The notes beneath the pieces were generated by a model that was not told the DNA's origin, did not search any database, and was given only the letters and a program-made list of their open reading frames with translations. DNA of 64,000 nt from NCBI GenBank assembly GCA_034190875.2, contig CM067349.1:32783787-32847786 (forward strand), written 5' to 3'. The translations under genes and the position numbers were made by a program. The stretch is from Urechis unicinctus (Eukaryota; Annelida; Polychaeta; Xenopneusta; Urechidae). Numbering within the stretch: the stretch's first letter is position 1; the number at the start of each line of letters is the position of its first letter. Of the stretch, positions 32,661 to 45,344 are shown one piece after another.

Positions 32661-32784
32661 GTAGTATAGGTAATTGGGGTTCCCCTGCCCCGCCCCAAAA
32701 CCGAAACCGAAACCCCCGAAACCGAAACCAAATTCAACCTTGTCGCTGGTCCCCCACGCCAGCTCCACCGTTACCTAAACTACT
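32661..32784. repeat. Right terminal inverted repeat of Polinton-2
   Basis: The outer end 'ccgttacctaaactact' pairs with the left end of the element. A second 'gtagtataggtaa' at 32661-32673 is complementary to 32772-32784, so the right end can also fold back, with a loop of about 98 bases. The loop has a 'ccgaaac' short repeat (32700-32733). Confidence 0.8.
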
Positions 32785-32789
32785 CCTGT

Positions 32790-33080
32790 AACAATTATCT
32801 GCTATATTGTCAGCCTAAGCGCACGATTTAAACAATCTAAAAGTCAATATGAGATTATGTTGTTTTGTGAATTCACATTTTTGTGCATACTTAAGCACAG
32901 TGTGCTTTGCTCTGCGTTATAACGGTAAGGGCTAAACCACACACAGAAGAGATATTTGGCACGAAGCATAACTGCCAATTGCCTACGTGAATAATGAATG
33001 TGCATATTGGTAAAAGCGTCAGTTAAATTCATGAGCAATAGTGTTGATGCATAGTAGGAGTGATAGCTTAAATTGGAAAT
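32790..33080. other. Amidohydrolase upstream flank, resumed after Polinton-2
   Basis: This stretch matches 17430-17760 and 18588-18915 in tandem units A and B at about 90% by eye (for example 'gagattatgtt', 'cggtaagggctaaaccacacac', 'taataatgaatgtgcatat'). In A and B it directly follows sequence that here ends at 23098, on the other side of Polinton-2. Confidence 0.85.
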
Positions 33081-36000
33081 GCACTGCCTCAATGTAGGTT
33101 TATATTAATGATGCAGTGTCTTTCTGTATGTTAACATTGGTACTGCGTTGCCTCCTAGTAGATTGATATTGGCACATTCATTATTTTGGTGCTTCACTTC
33201 GTCTATTTAGGATTATATTGGTACAACACTGCGTTTCTGTAAGTTTATAATAGCACTCCATTGCATCTCTGTTTGGTAACATTAGAACTGCAATGACTGT
33301 AGGTTTGTATGGGTACTACATTGCATCTCTTTAGGTGTGTGTTGGTACAACATTGCCTCTCTTTAGGTTTATATTGGTACTTCATTGCCTCTCTTTAGGT
33401 TTGTATTGGTACTTCATTGCCTCTCTTTAGGTTTATATTGGTACTTCATTGTCTCTCTCTAGGTTTATATTGGTACTTCATTGTCTCTCTTTAGGTTTGT
33501 ATGGGTACTACATTGCCCTCTCTTTAGGTTTGTATTGGTGCTAGATTGCCTCTCTTTAGGTTTGTATGGGTACTACATTGCCTCTCTTTAGGTTTGTATT
33601 GGTGCTAGATTGCCTCTCTTTAGGTTTGTATGGGTACTACATTGCCTTTCTTTAGGTTTGTATGGGTACTTCATTGCCTTTCTTTAGGTTTGTATTGGTA
33701 CTACATTGCCTCTCTCTAGGTTTGTATGGGTACTACATTGTCTCTCTCTAGGTTTGTATTGGTATTACATTGCCTCTCTTTAGGTTTGTATTGGTGCTAG
33801 ATTGCCTCTCTTTAGGTTTTTATGGGTACTACATTGCCTTTCTTTAGGTTTGTATGGGTACTTCATTGCCTTTCTTTAGGTTTGTATTGGTACTACATTG
33901 CCTCTCTCTAGGTTTGTATGGGTACTACATTGCCTCTCTCTAGGTTTGTATTGATACCACATTGCCTCTCTTTAGGTTTGTATTGGTGCTAGATTGCCTC
34001 TCTTTAGGTTTGTATGGGTACTTCATTGCCTTTCTTTAGGTTTGTATTGGTACTACATTGCCTCTCTCTAGGTTTGTATGGGTACTACATTGTCTCTCTC
34101 TAGGTTTGTATTGGTACTACATTGCCTCTCTTTAGGTTTGTATTGGTGCTAGATTGCCTCTCTTTAGGTTTGTATGGGTACTACATTGCCTTTCTTTAGG
34201 TTTGTATGGGTACTTCATTGCCTTTCTTTAGGTTTGTATTGGTACTACATTGCCTCTCTCTAGGTTTGTATAGGTACTACATTGTCTCTCTTTAGGTTTA
34301 TATTGGTACTTCATTGCCTCTCTTTAGGTTTGTATTGGTACTACATTGCCTCTCTTTAGGTTTGTATGGGTACTACATTGCCTCTCTCTAGGTTTGTATA
34401 GGTACTACATTGTCTCTCTTTAGGTTTATATTGGTACTTCATTGCCTCTCTTTAGGTTTATATTGGTACTACATTGCCTCTCTTTAGGTTTGTATGGGTA
34501 CTACATTGCCTCTCTCTAGGTTTGTATAGGTACTACATTGCCTATCTTTATGTTTGTATGGGTACTTCATTGCCTCTCTCTAGGTTTGTATAGGTACTAC
34601 ATTGTCTCTCTTTAGGTTTATATTGGTACTTCATTACCTCTCTTTAGGTTTGTATGGGTACTTCATTGCCTCTCTCTAGGTTTGTATCGGTACTTCATTG
34701 CCTCTCTTTAGGTTTGTATTGGTACTACATTGTCTCTCTTTAGGTTTATATTGATACCTTATTACCTCTCTCTAGATTTGTATGGGTACTTCATTGCCTC
34801 CCTCTAGGTTTGTATAGGTACTACATTGTCTCTCTTTAGGTTTATATTGGTACTTCATTACCTCTCTTTAGGTTTGTATTGGTACTACATTGCCTCTCTT
34901 TAGGTTTGTATGGGTACTACATTGCCTCTCTCTAGGTTTGTATAGGTACTACATTGTCTCTCTTTAGGTTTATATTGGTACTTCATTGCCTCTCTTTAGG
35001 TTTGTATTGGTACTACATTGCCTCTCTTTGTATGGGTTTGCCTCTCTCTAGGTTTGTATAGGTACTACATTGTCTCTCTTTAGTTTGTATGGGTACTTCA
35101 TTGCCTCTCTCTAGGTTTGTATAGGTACTACATTGTCTCTCTTTAGGTTTATATTGGTACTACATTGCCCTCTCTTTAGGTTTGTATGGGTACTTCATTG
35201 CCTCTCTCTAGGTTTGTATGGGTACTTCATTGCCTCTCTTTAGGTTTGTACTACATTGCCTCTCTTTAGGTTTATATGGGTACTTCATTACCTCTCTCTA
35301 GGTTTGTATGGGTACTTCATTGCCTCTCTCTAGGTTTGTATAGGTACTACATTGTCTCTCTTTAGGTTTATATTGGTACTTCATTACCTCTCTTTAGGTT
35401 TGTATGGGTACTTCATTGCCTCTCTCTAGGTTTGTATGGGTACTTCATTGCCTCTCTTTAGGTTTGTATTGGTACTACATTGTCTCTCTTTAGGTTTATA
35501 TTGGTACTTCATTACCTCTCTCTAGATTTGTATGGGTACTTCATTGCCTCTCTCTAGGTTTGTATAGGTACTACATTGTCTCTCTTTAGGTTTATATTGG
35601 TACTTCATTACCTCTCTTTAGGTTTGTATGGGTACTTCATTGCCTCTCTCTAGGTTTGTATGGGTACTTCATTGCCTCTCTTTAGGTTTGTATTGGTACT
35701 ACATTGTCTCTCTTTAGGTTTATATTGGTACTTACATTACCTCTCTCTAGATTTGTATATGGGTACTTACATTGCCTCTCTTTAGGTTTGTATAGGTACT
35801 TCATTGCCTCTCTTTAGGTTTGTATTGGTACTACATTTTGCCTCTCTTTAGGTTTGTATGGGTACTTCATTGCCTCTCTCTTAGGTTGGTGTATTGCCTC
35901 TCTTTAGGTTTGTATTGGGTACTACATTGCCTCTCTTTAGGTTTTGTATGGGTACTTCATTACCTCTCTTTAGTTTTGTATTGGTACTCATTGCCCTCTC

Positions 36001-39000
36001 TTTAGGTTTATATTGCCTCTCTTGTATGGGTACTTCATTCTCTCTTTAGGTTTGTATTGGGTACTTCATTGCCTCTCTTTAGGTTTGTATGGGTACTTCA
36101 TTGCCTCTCTCATGGTACTTACATTGTCTCTCTTTAGGTTTGTATTGGTACTACATTACCTCTCTTTCTTTAGGTTTCTCTTAGGTACTGGTACTACATT
36201 GCCCTCTCTATTGGTACTCATTGCCTCTCTTTAGGTTTGTATGGGTACTTCATTGCCTCTCTTAGGTTTTATATTGGGTTAGGTTTGTATGGGTACTAAC
36301 ATTGCCTCTCTTTAGGTTTGTATTGGGTACTACATTGTCTCTCTTTAGGTTTGTATTGGTACTTCATTACCTCTCTTTAGGTTTGTATGGGTACTTCATT
36401 GCCTCTCTCTAGGTTTGTATTGGTACTTACATTGCCTCTCTTTAGGTTTGTATGGGTACTACATTGCCTCTCTTTAGTTTGTATGGGTACTTCATTGCCT
36501 CTCTCTTTAGGTTTGTATGGGTACTTCATTGCCTCTCTTTAGGTTTGTATTGGTACTACATTGCCTCTCTTTAGGTTTATATTGGTACTTCATTGCCTCT
36601 CTTAGGTTTGTATGGGTATCATTGCCTCTCTCTAGGTTTGTATTGGTACTACATTGCCTCTCTTTAGGTTTACATTATTGGTTGTATTGGTACTACATTG
36701 CCTCTCTTTAGGTTTGTATTGGTACTACATTGCCTCTCTTTAGGTTTGTATGGGTACTACATTGTCTCTCTTTAGGTTTATATTGGTACTTCATTACCTC
36801 TCTTTAGGTTTGTATTGGTACTACATTGCCTCTCTTTAGTTTGTATGGGTACTACATTGTCTCTCTTTAGGTTTATATTGGTACTTCATTACCTCTCTTT
36901 AGGTTTGTATGGGTACTTCATTGCCTCTCTCTAGGTTTGTATGGGTACTTCATTGCCTCTCTTTAGGTTTGTATTGGTACTACATTGCCTCTCTTTAGGT
37001 TTGTATTGGTCACTCTCATTTGGTACTTCATTGCCTCTCTCTAGGTTTGTATGGGTACTACATTGCCTCTCTTTAGGTTTGTATTGGTACTTCATTACCT
37101 CTCTTTAGGTTTGTATTGGTACTTCATTGCCTCTCTTTAGGTTTGGTACTTAGGTTTGTATGGGTACTACATTGCCTCTCTTTAGGTTTGTATTGGTACT
37201 ACATTGTCTCTCTTTAGGTTTGTATTGGTACTTCATTACCTCTCTCTAGATTTTGTATGGGTACTTCATTGCCTCTCTCTAGGTTTGTATAGGTACTACA
37301 TTGTCTCTCTTTAGGTTTATATGGTGGTACTTCATTACCTCTCTTTAGGTTTGTATGGGTACTTACATTGCCTCTCTCTCTAGGTTTGTATGGGTACTAC
37401 ATTGCCTCTCTTTAGGTTTGTATTGGTACTACATTGCCTCTCTTTAGGTTTATATTGGTACTTCATTGCCTCTCTTTAGGTTTGTATGGGTACTACATTG
37501 CCTCTCTTTAGGTTTGTATTGGTACTAGGTTTGTATAGGTACTACATTGCCTCTCTTTAGGTTTGTATGGGTACTTCATTGCCTCTCTCTAGGTTTGTAT
37601 AGGTACTACATTGTCTCTCTTTAGGTTTGTATTGGTACTACATTGCCTCTCTTTAGGTTTGTATGGGTACTACATTGCCTCTCTTTAGGTTTGTTGGTAC
37701 TTCATTGCCTCTCTTAGGTTTGTATTGGTTACTACATTGCCTCTCTTTAGGTTTGTATTGGTACTTCATTGCCTCTCTTTAGGTTTGTATGGGTACTACA
37801 TTGCCTCTCTCTAGGTTTGTATTGGTACTACATTGTCTCTCTTTAGGTTTATATTGGTACTTCATTGCCTCTCTTTAGGTTTGTATGGGTACTTCATTGC
37901 CTCTCTCTAGGTTTGTATGGGTACTACATTGCCTCTCTTTAGGTTTGTATTGGTACTTACATTGCCTCTCTTTAGGTTTTTGTTTGGTACTTCATTACCT
38001 CTCTTTAGGTTTGTATGGGTACTTCATTGCCTCTCTCTAGGTTTGTATAGGTACTACATTGTCTCTCTTTAGGTTTATATTGGTACTTCATTACCTCTCT
38101 TTAGGTTTGTATGGGTACTTCATTGCCTCTCTCTAGGTTTGTATGGGTACTTCATTGCCTCTCTTTAGGTTTGTATTGGTACTACATTGTCTCTCTTTAG
38201 GTTTATATTGGTACTTCATTACCTCTCTCTAGATTTGTATGGGTACTTCATTGCCTCTCTCTAGGTTTGTATAGGTACTACATTGTCTCTCTTTAGGTTT
38301 ATATTGGTACTTCATTGCCTCTCTTTAGGTTTGTATTGGTACTTAGGTTTTATGGGTTATATTGGGTACTTCATTGCCTCTCTTTAGGTTTGTAGGTTTG
38401 CCTCTCTCTAGGTTTGTATGGGTACTTCATTGCCTCTCTCTTTAGGTTTGTATTGGGTTTGTATATATTGGTACTTCATTGCCTCTCTCTAGGTTGTTGT
38501 ATGGTACTTCATTGCCTCTCTCTAGGTTTGTATGGGTACTACATTGCCTCTCTTTAGGTTTGTATTGGTACTTCATTGTAACCTCTCTTTAGGTTTATAT
38601 TGGGTACTTCATTGCCTCTCTAGGTTTGTATGGGTACTTCATTGCCTCTCTCTAGGTTTGTATAGGTACTACATTGTCTCTCTTTAGGTTTATATTGGTA
38701 CTTCATTACCTCTCTTTAGGTTTGTATGGGTACTTCATTGCCTCTCTCTAGGTTTATATTGGTACTTCATTACCTCTCTTTAGGTTTGTATTGGTACTAC
38801 ATTGCCTCTCTCTAGGTTTGTATGGGTACTACATTGCCTCTCTCTAGGTTTGTATTGGTGCTAGATTGCCTCTCTTTAGGTTTGTATTGGTGCTAGATTG
38901 CCTCTCTTTAGGTTTGTATGGGTACTACATTGCCTTTCTTTAGGTTTGTATGGATACTTCATTGCCTTTCTTTAGGTTTATATTGGTACTACATTGTCTC

Positions 39001-42000
39001 TCTTTAGGTTTGTATTGGTACTTCATTACCTCTCTTTAGGTTTGTATTGGTACTACATTGCCTCTCTCTAGGTTTGTATGGGTACTACATTGCCTCTCTC
39101 TAGGTTTGTATTGGTGCTAGATTGCCTCTCTTTAGGTTTGTATTGGTGCTAGATTGCCTCTCTTTAGGTTTGTATGGGTACTACATTGCCTTTCTTTAGG
39201 TTTGTATGGGTACTTCATTGCCTTTCTTTAGGTTTATATTGGTACTACATTGTCTCTCTTTAGGTTTGTATTGGTACTTCATTACCTCTCTCTAGGTTTG
39301 TATTGGTGCTTGATTGCCTCTCTTTAGGTTTGTATTGGTACTACATTGCCTCTCTTTAGGTTTGTATGGGTACTACATTGCCTCTCTCTAGGTTTGTATA
39401 GGTACTACATTGTCTCTGTTTAGGTTTATATTGGTACTTCATTGCCTCTCTCTAGATTTGTATGGGTACTTCATTGCCTCTCTCTAGGTTTGTATAGGTA
39501 CTACATTGTCTCTCTTTAGGTTTATATTGGTACTTCATTACCTCTCTTTAGGTTTGTATGGGTACTTCATTGCCTCTCTCTAGGTTTGTATGGGTACTTC
39601 ATTGCCTCTCTTTAGGTTTGTATTGGTACTACATTGTCTCTCTTTAGGTTTATATTGGTACTTCATTACCTCTCTCTAGATTTGTATGGGTACTTCATTG
39701 CCTCTCTCTAGGTTTGTATAGGTACTACATTGTCTCTCTTTAGGTTTATATTGGTACTTCATTCATTACCTCTCTTTAGGTTTGTATGGGTACTTCATTG
39801 CCTCTCTCTAGGTTTGTATGGGTACTTCATTGCCTCTCTTTAGGTTTGTATTGGTACTACATTCTCTCTCTTTAGGTTTGTATTGGTACTACACATTGCC
39901 TCTCTTTAGGTTTGTATTGGTACTTCATTGCCTCTCTCTAGGTTTGTATGGGTACTTCATTGCCTCTCTTTAGGTTTGTATTGGTACTACATTGCCTCTC
40001 TTTAGGTTTGTATTGGTACTTCATTGCCTCTCTTTAGGTTTGTATGGGTACTTCATTGCCTCTCTTTAGGTTTGTATTGGTACTACATTGTCTCTCTTTA
40101 GTTTTGTATTGGTACTTCATTGCCTCTCTCTAGGTTTGTATGGTACTCATTGCCTCTCTTTAGGTTTGTATGGGTACTACATTGCCTCTCTCTAGGTTTG
40201 TATTGGGTACTACATTGCCTCTCTTTAGGTTTGTATTGGTACTACATTGCCATTGTGTAACCTCTCTTTAGGTTTGTATGGGTACTACATTGCCTCTCTT
40301 TAGGTTTGTATGGGTACTTCATTGCCTTTCTTTAGGTTTGTATTGGTACTCATTGCCTCTCTTTAGGTTTGTATTGGTACTACATTGTCTCTCTCTTTAG
40401 GTTTTGTATTGGTACTACATTGCCTCTCTTTAGGTTTGTATTGGTATTGCCTCTCTTTAGGTTTGTATGGGTACTACATTGCCTCTCTCTAGGTTTGTAT
40501 GGGTACCTCTCTCTTTAGGTTTGTATTGGTACTACATTGCCTCTCTTTAGGTTTGTATGGGTACTACATTGCCTCTCTTTAGGTTTGTATGGGTACTTCA
40601 TTGCCTCTCTTTAGGTTTGTATTGGGTACTACATTGTCTCTCTTTAGGTTTGTATGGGTACTTCATTGCCTCTCTTTAGGTTTGTATTGGTACTACATTG
40701 CCTCTCTTTAGGTTTGTATGGGTACTACATTGCCTCTCTCTAGGTTTGTATTGGTACTTCATTGCCTCTCTCTTTAGGTTTGTATTGGTACTACATTCAT
40801 TGCCTCTCTTTAGGTTTGTATGGGTACTACATTGCCTCTCTTTAGGTTTGTATTGGTACTTCATTGCCTCTCTTTAGGTTTGTATGGGTACTACATTGTC
40901 TCTCTTTAGGTTTTATTGGTACTACATTACCTATTACTTCATTGCCTCTCTTTAGGTTTGTATGGGTACTTCATCATTGGCCATTGTCTCTCTTTAGGTT
41001 TGTACTTCATTGCCTCTCTCTAGGTATGGGTACTTCATTGCCTCTCTCTAGGTTTGTATAGGTACTACATTCTCTCTTTAGGTTTATATTGGTACTTCAT
41101 TACCTCTCTTTAGGTTTGTATGGGTACTTCATTGCCTCTCTCTAGGTTTGTATGGGTACTTCATTGCCTCTCTTTAGGTTAGTATTGGTACTACATTTAC
41201 TCTCTTTAGGTTTATATTGGTCATTGCCTCTCTCTAGGTTTGTATTTCATTGCCTCTCTCTAGGTTTGTTGGTACTTCATTGGTACTTCTCTCTCTTTAG
41301 GTTTGTATGGGTACTTCATTGTACTATTACCTCTCTTTAGGTTTTTGGTATACATTGGTACTCATTGTACTCTCTTTAGGTTTGTTTGGGTACTACATTG
41401 CCTCTCTTTACATATGGGTACTTCATTGCCTCTCTTTAGGTTTGTATTGGTACTTCATTGCCTCTCTCTAGGTTTGTATTGGTACTTCATTGCCTCTCTT
41501 TAGGTTTGTATTGGTACTACATTGCCTCTCTCTAGGTTTGTATTGGTACTACATTGCCTCTCTCTAGGTTTGTATTGGTACTTCATTGCCTCTCTTTAGG
41601 TTTTGGGGTATTTGGTACTACATTGCCTCTCTTTAGGTTTGTATTGGTACTACATTGCCTCTCTTTAGGTTTGTATTGGTACTTAGGTTTAGGTTTGTAT
41701 GGGGTACTACATTGCCTCTCTCTATTGGTACTACATTGCCTCTCTTTAGGTTTGTATATTGGTACTTCATTGTACCTCTCCTCTCTTTAGGTTTGTATGG
41801 TACTATTGCCTCTCTCTAGGTTTGTATGGGTACTACATTGCCTCTCTTTAGTTTGTATGGGTACTACATTGCCTCTCTCTTTATGTTTGTATGGGTACTT
41901 CATTGCCTCTCTCTAGGTTTGTATTGGTACTACATTGTCTCTCTTAGGTTTATATTGGGTACTTCATTACCTCTCTCTAGGTTTGTATGGGTACTTCATT

Positions 42001-43380
42001 GCCTCTCTTTAGGTTTGTATGGGTACTACATTGCCTCTCTTTAGGTTTGTATTGGTACTTCATTATTTACCCTCTCTTTAGGTTTGTATGGGTACTTCAT
42101 TGCCTCTCTCTAGGTTTGTATTGGTACTTCTCATTGCCCTCTCTTTAGGTTTTGTATGGTACTTACATTGTCTCTCTTAGGTTTGTATTGGTACTACATT
42201 GCCTCTCTTAGGTTTGTATTGGGTACTTCATTGCCTCTCTTTAGGTTTGTATGGGTACTACATTGTCTCTCTTTAGGTTTATATTGGTACTTCATTACCT
42301 CTCTTTAGGTTTGTATGGGTACTTCATTGCCTCTCTCTAGGTTTATATTGGTACTTCATTACCTCTCTTTAGGTTTGTATTGGTACTACATTGCCTCTCT
42401 CTAGGTTTGTATGGGTACTACATTGTCTCTCTCTAGGTTTGTATGGGTACTACATTGCCTCTCTTTAGGTTTGTATTGGTGCTAGATTGCCTCTCTTTAG
42501 GTTTGTATTGGTGCTAGATTGCCTCTCTTTAGGTTTGTATGGGTACTACATTGCCTTTCTTTAGGTTTGTATGGGTACTTCATTGCCTTTCTTTAGGTTT
42601 GTATGGGTACTTCATTGCCTTTCTTTAGGTTTGTATTGGTACTACATTGCCTCTCTCTAGGTTTGTATAGGTACTACATTGTCTCTCTTTAGGTTTATAT
42701 TGGTACTTCATTGCCTCTCTTTAGGTTTATATTGGTACTTCATTACCTCTCTTTAGGTCTGTATTGGTGCTAGATTGCCTCTCTTTAGGTTTGTATGGGT
42801 ACTACATTGCCTTTCTTTAGGTTTGTATGGGTACTTCATTGCCTTTCTTTAGGTTTGTATGGGTACTTCATTGCCTTTCTTTAGGTTTGTATTGGTACTA
42901 CATTGCCTCTCTCTAGGTTTGTATAGGTACTACATTGTCTCTCTTTAGGTTTATATTGGTACTTCATTACCTCTCTCTAGGTTTGTATGGGTACTTCATT
43001 GTCTCTCTTTAGGTCTGTATTGGTGCTCATTGCCTCTCTTTAGGTTTGTATGGGTACTACATTGCCTTTCTTTAGGGTTTGTATAGGTACTTCATTGCCT
43101 TTCTTTAGGTTTGTATGGGTACTTCATTGCCTTTCTTTAGGTTTGTATTGGTACTACATTGCCTCTCTCTAGGTTTGTATAGGTACTACATTGTCTCTCT
43201 TTAGGTTTATATTGGTACTTCATTACCCTCTCTTACCAGATATTGGTACTTCATTGCCTCTCTCTAGGTTTGTATGGGTTTAGGTTTGTATGGGTACTTC
43301 ATTGCCTCTCTTTAGGTTTTTGGGGAGCATTGCCTCTCTTTAGGTTTGTATTGGTGCTACATTGTCTCTCTTTACTGTAT
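33080..43380. repeat. 10.3-kb minisatellite, 32-bp unit
   Basis: About 320 tandem copies of a 32-base unit of the type 'ggtttgtattggtactac' followed by 'attgcctctcttta'. Four to five monomer variants (tgggtacttc, ttggtactac, ataggtactac, tatattggtacttc, ttggtgctag) recur in fixed order. A 224-base, seven-monomer block is visible at 35336-35560 and again near 38040-38300 and 39490-39740. From 33.3 to 35.75 kb the array is regular. From about 35.75 to 42.2 kb many monomers have indels and partial units. All ORFs inside are artefacts of the repeat. Confidence 0.97.
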
Positions 43381-43389
43381 TTTTAAGTT

Positions 43390-45340
43390 ACCAGATGGTT
43401 GGTAGCTCTGTGGTAATTTCTGAATAATCTGCATCTTAATTTTTGGAGCTGTTTAAAAAAAACGCTTAGGTCAATTGGTTATGATGCATGTAACGAAATT
43501 CATCAGCATTCGGGCCATTTATCCATATAAATTCGGGCTTACTGGCCCGACCGGGCTAATGATATTTTTGGAACTTGTCAAGCCCTGGTAAACTTAAATA
43601 TGTAGAGGAAAGGACTGGGTGCATTAGCGAGTACGGCCCGTTTGTTTGTCTTAGCGACACTCCTGTAGGAGGCCTTTGCTGGTTACGGTCTTTTTTTTTT
43701 ACATTCAGTTATTGATTTTTTTCAAGTTTGTAGTTTCACAAATGTATCAATTATGTTTGAAATTCACTGTTTGTGTGTAAAGCTTGATCCAGGCGTTCCC
43801 TAGCAGTGAATTGCAAATGGTTCTGAGTACATTCAATTGAGCGCGCTCCGATTTCTCCGACAGTTGTCATTCGACAATATTTCATGTTCCCAATTCGATA
43901 AACTCTAGCTTGTCTTATACCATAAGCAATAGTGCAAAAACAACTGATTACGTTAATTTATTAAAATCTGGCCAGGTTTTATGGTTCTCTGTGCCATACT
44001 TTTTAGTGACGGGCCTGTCTAGGTGCAACATTGCACTCTGCAACAGATGCGAGGTCATAAGCGCATTTATTTAAAATTTCTTGTTTATGGTATGCAATCA
44101 CGATCTGGCGTATATTTGAGAATTTATCAATTTGTACGAAGGCCGGAAATGCCAGGGTGACTTCTGCGGCCAATATGAAGCAAGAATAGCCTTTATATAT
44201 TAAATATAACAAACAAACAAAACATTGGTGTAAATGGTAAAATCCAGTTCAAACAATCACAAGCGAACAGCAGAAGTTGTGCATGCGGTGTTGGATAGTA
44301 GGTCATCCTGACCGAACTGCGACAGGAAAATGTACGTCGACGAAAACATATGAGATTCATCTGGAAAGCAATTGTCGTGGTTTCTAAGTGAGTTGAGACG
44401 AAATCGTCGAAAGTTGGTGTAACGGTGCTCTCCTCTGAGGTCCAAAACGTGACTGTCATACGAGCATATCACATGACCTGATGACTCGAACGTCGTTCAT
44501 TGGATGGATATTCCTCAATGATACGATCATAACGTGGATTATGACGTTATGATATTGGCATAACCAAAGTATGACAGCACAGCACTATATTGGGCAAGTC
44601 CTTATAGATAAGTTGCAGTCTGGTTTGTTTGTATACAACCAGGACATTACAAGGGCGATTGTTTGAATAACCCATAGCAACCTGAGGTAAACACCTTTCA
44701 CTTTCTTCCCGGTATCGCCCACGCGGTATATGTGGACACACTGTGGATCGTGGTACAAAGTCAATACATGCATTGATTTTCATCCACAGCACAGCAGTAC
44801 ATAATGTCATATAGATTTACTGCATGGTCATATATAGCAGCACATTGTCCATGAAGTGTTGGTAAACTTGACACATTAATCACATCGACCTCACGCAAGT
44901 TTCGCTCAGGCTAGAACAACTACGGTAAATACAAACAGGAATGCACCGCGGCGAATATAGAATAACGAAACATCTTTAAAAAGTCAGGGTTTTAAATACC
45001 AAGCGGCTAAAAACTAAGCCCCCCGCCATCCTCCCCCGAAAACATGGCAACATTGAGTGCGTCACAATGAGTTAGTGTGATCTCAGTTAACATATTGTTA
45101 AGTTCGAGCTAGGGTCATAGGTTGCCTTGATATTTAGCATCGTAGACCGTCTCTATTCCGTCTTCGTCATACACAGATTCACCCGACGCTACTCCGAACG
45201 CTCCGCCCACTTCCGGTTCGGGAATCGCTTACTTCCAGCAGTAAACCGTTTTTGGGCACAGGACTCGCTGATGTCTCATCTCTCCAAGAATCTCTCCTCT
45301 CCATTGTCCAACATTCTAGTTTGCCAGTCTCTTCGCATAT
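43390..45340. other. Gene-free stretch
   Basis: Single-copy-looking sequence with short open frames only. I see no domain, splice-consistent exon set or repeat. It is probably intergenic between the minisatellite and the end of the 158-codon gene. Confidence 0.45.
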
Positions 45341-45344
45341 TCCT

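Larger units (their letters stand above)
23105..32784 (+). mobile_element. Polinton-2: 9.7-kb degenerate Polinton/Maverick with terminal inverted repeats
   Basis: The left end 'agtagtataggtaatggcgg' matches the reverse complement of the right end 'agtagtttaggtaacggtgg', and similarity continues inward (a 'gagctggcg' block, a 'gggaccagc' block, a 'tggtttcggtttc' block). The flanking hexamers 'catgta' and 'cctgta' match at five of six positions, compatible with the 6-bp target duplication of Polintons. Truncated amidohydrolase copies A and B carry the flank without the element. Gene order: PolB (+), Cys-rich ORF (-), integrase (-), two membrane proteins (-), basic protein (-), capsid-associated (+), fibre-like (+), membrane protein (+), YqaJ-like nuclease (+). 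Capsid protein and ATPase are missing, so the element has lost internal sequence relative to usual 15-20 kb Polintons. Confidence 0.9.

Noticed and set aside
32021..32737. 238-codon minus-strand ORF
   Set aside because: Shadow of the YqaJ-like frame. The plus strand carries the ordered nuclease motifs.
35820..42044. Many short Leu/Tyr/Phe-rich plus-strand ORFs
   Set aside because: All fall in the 32-bp minisatellite and translate its monomers.
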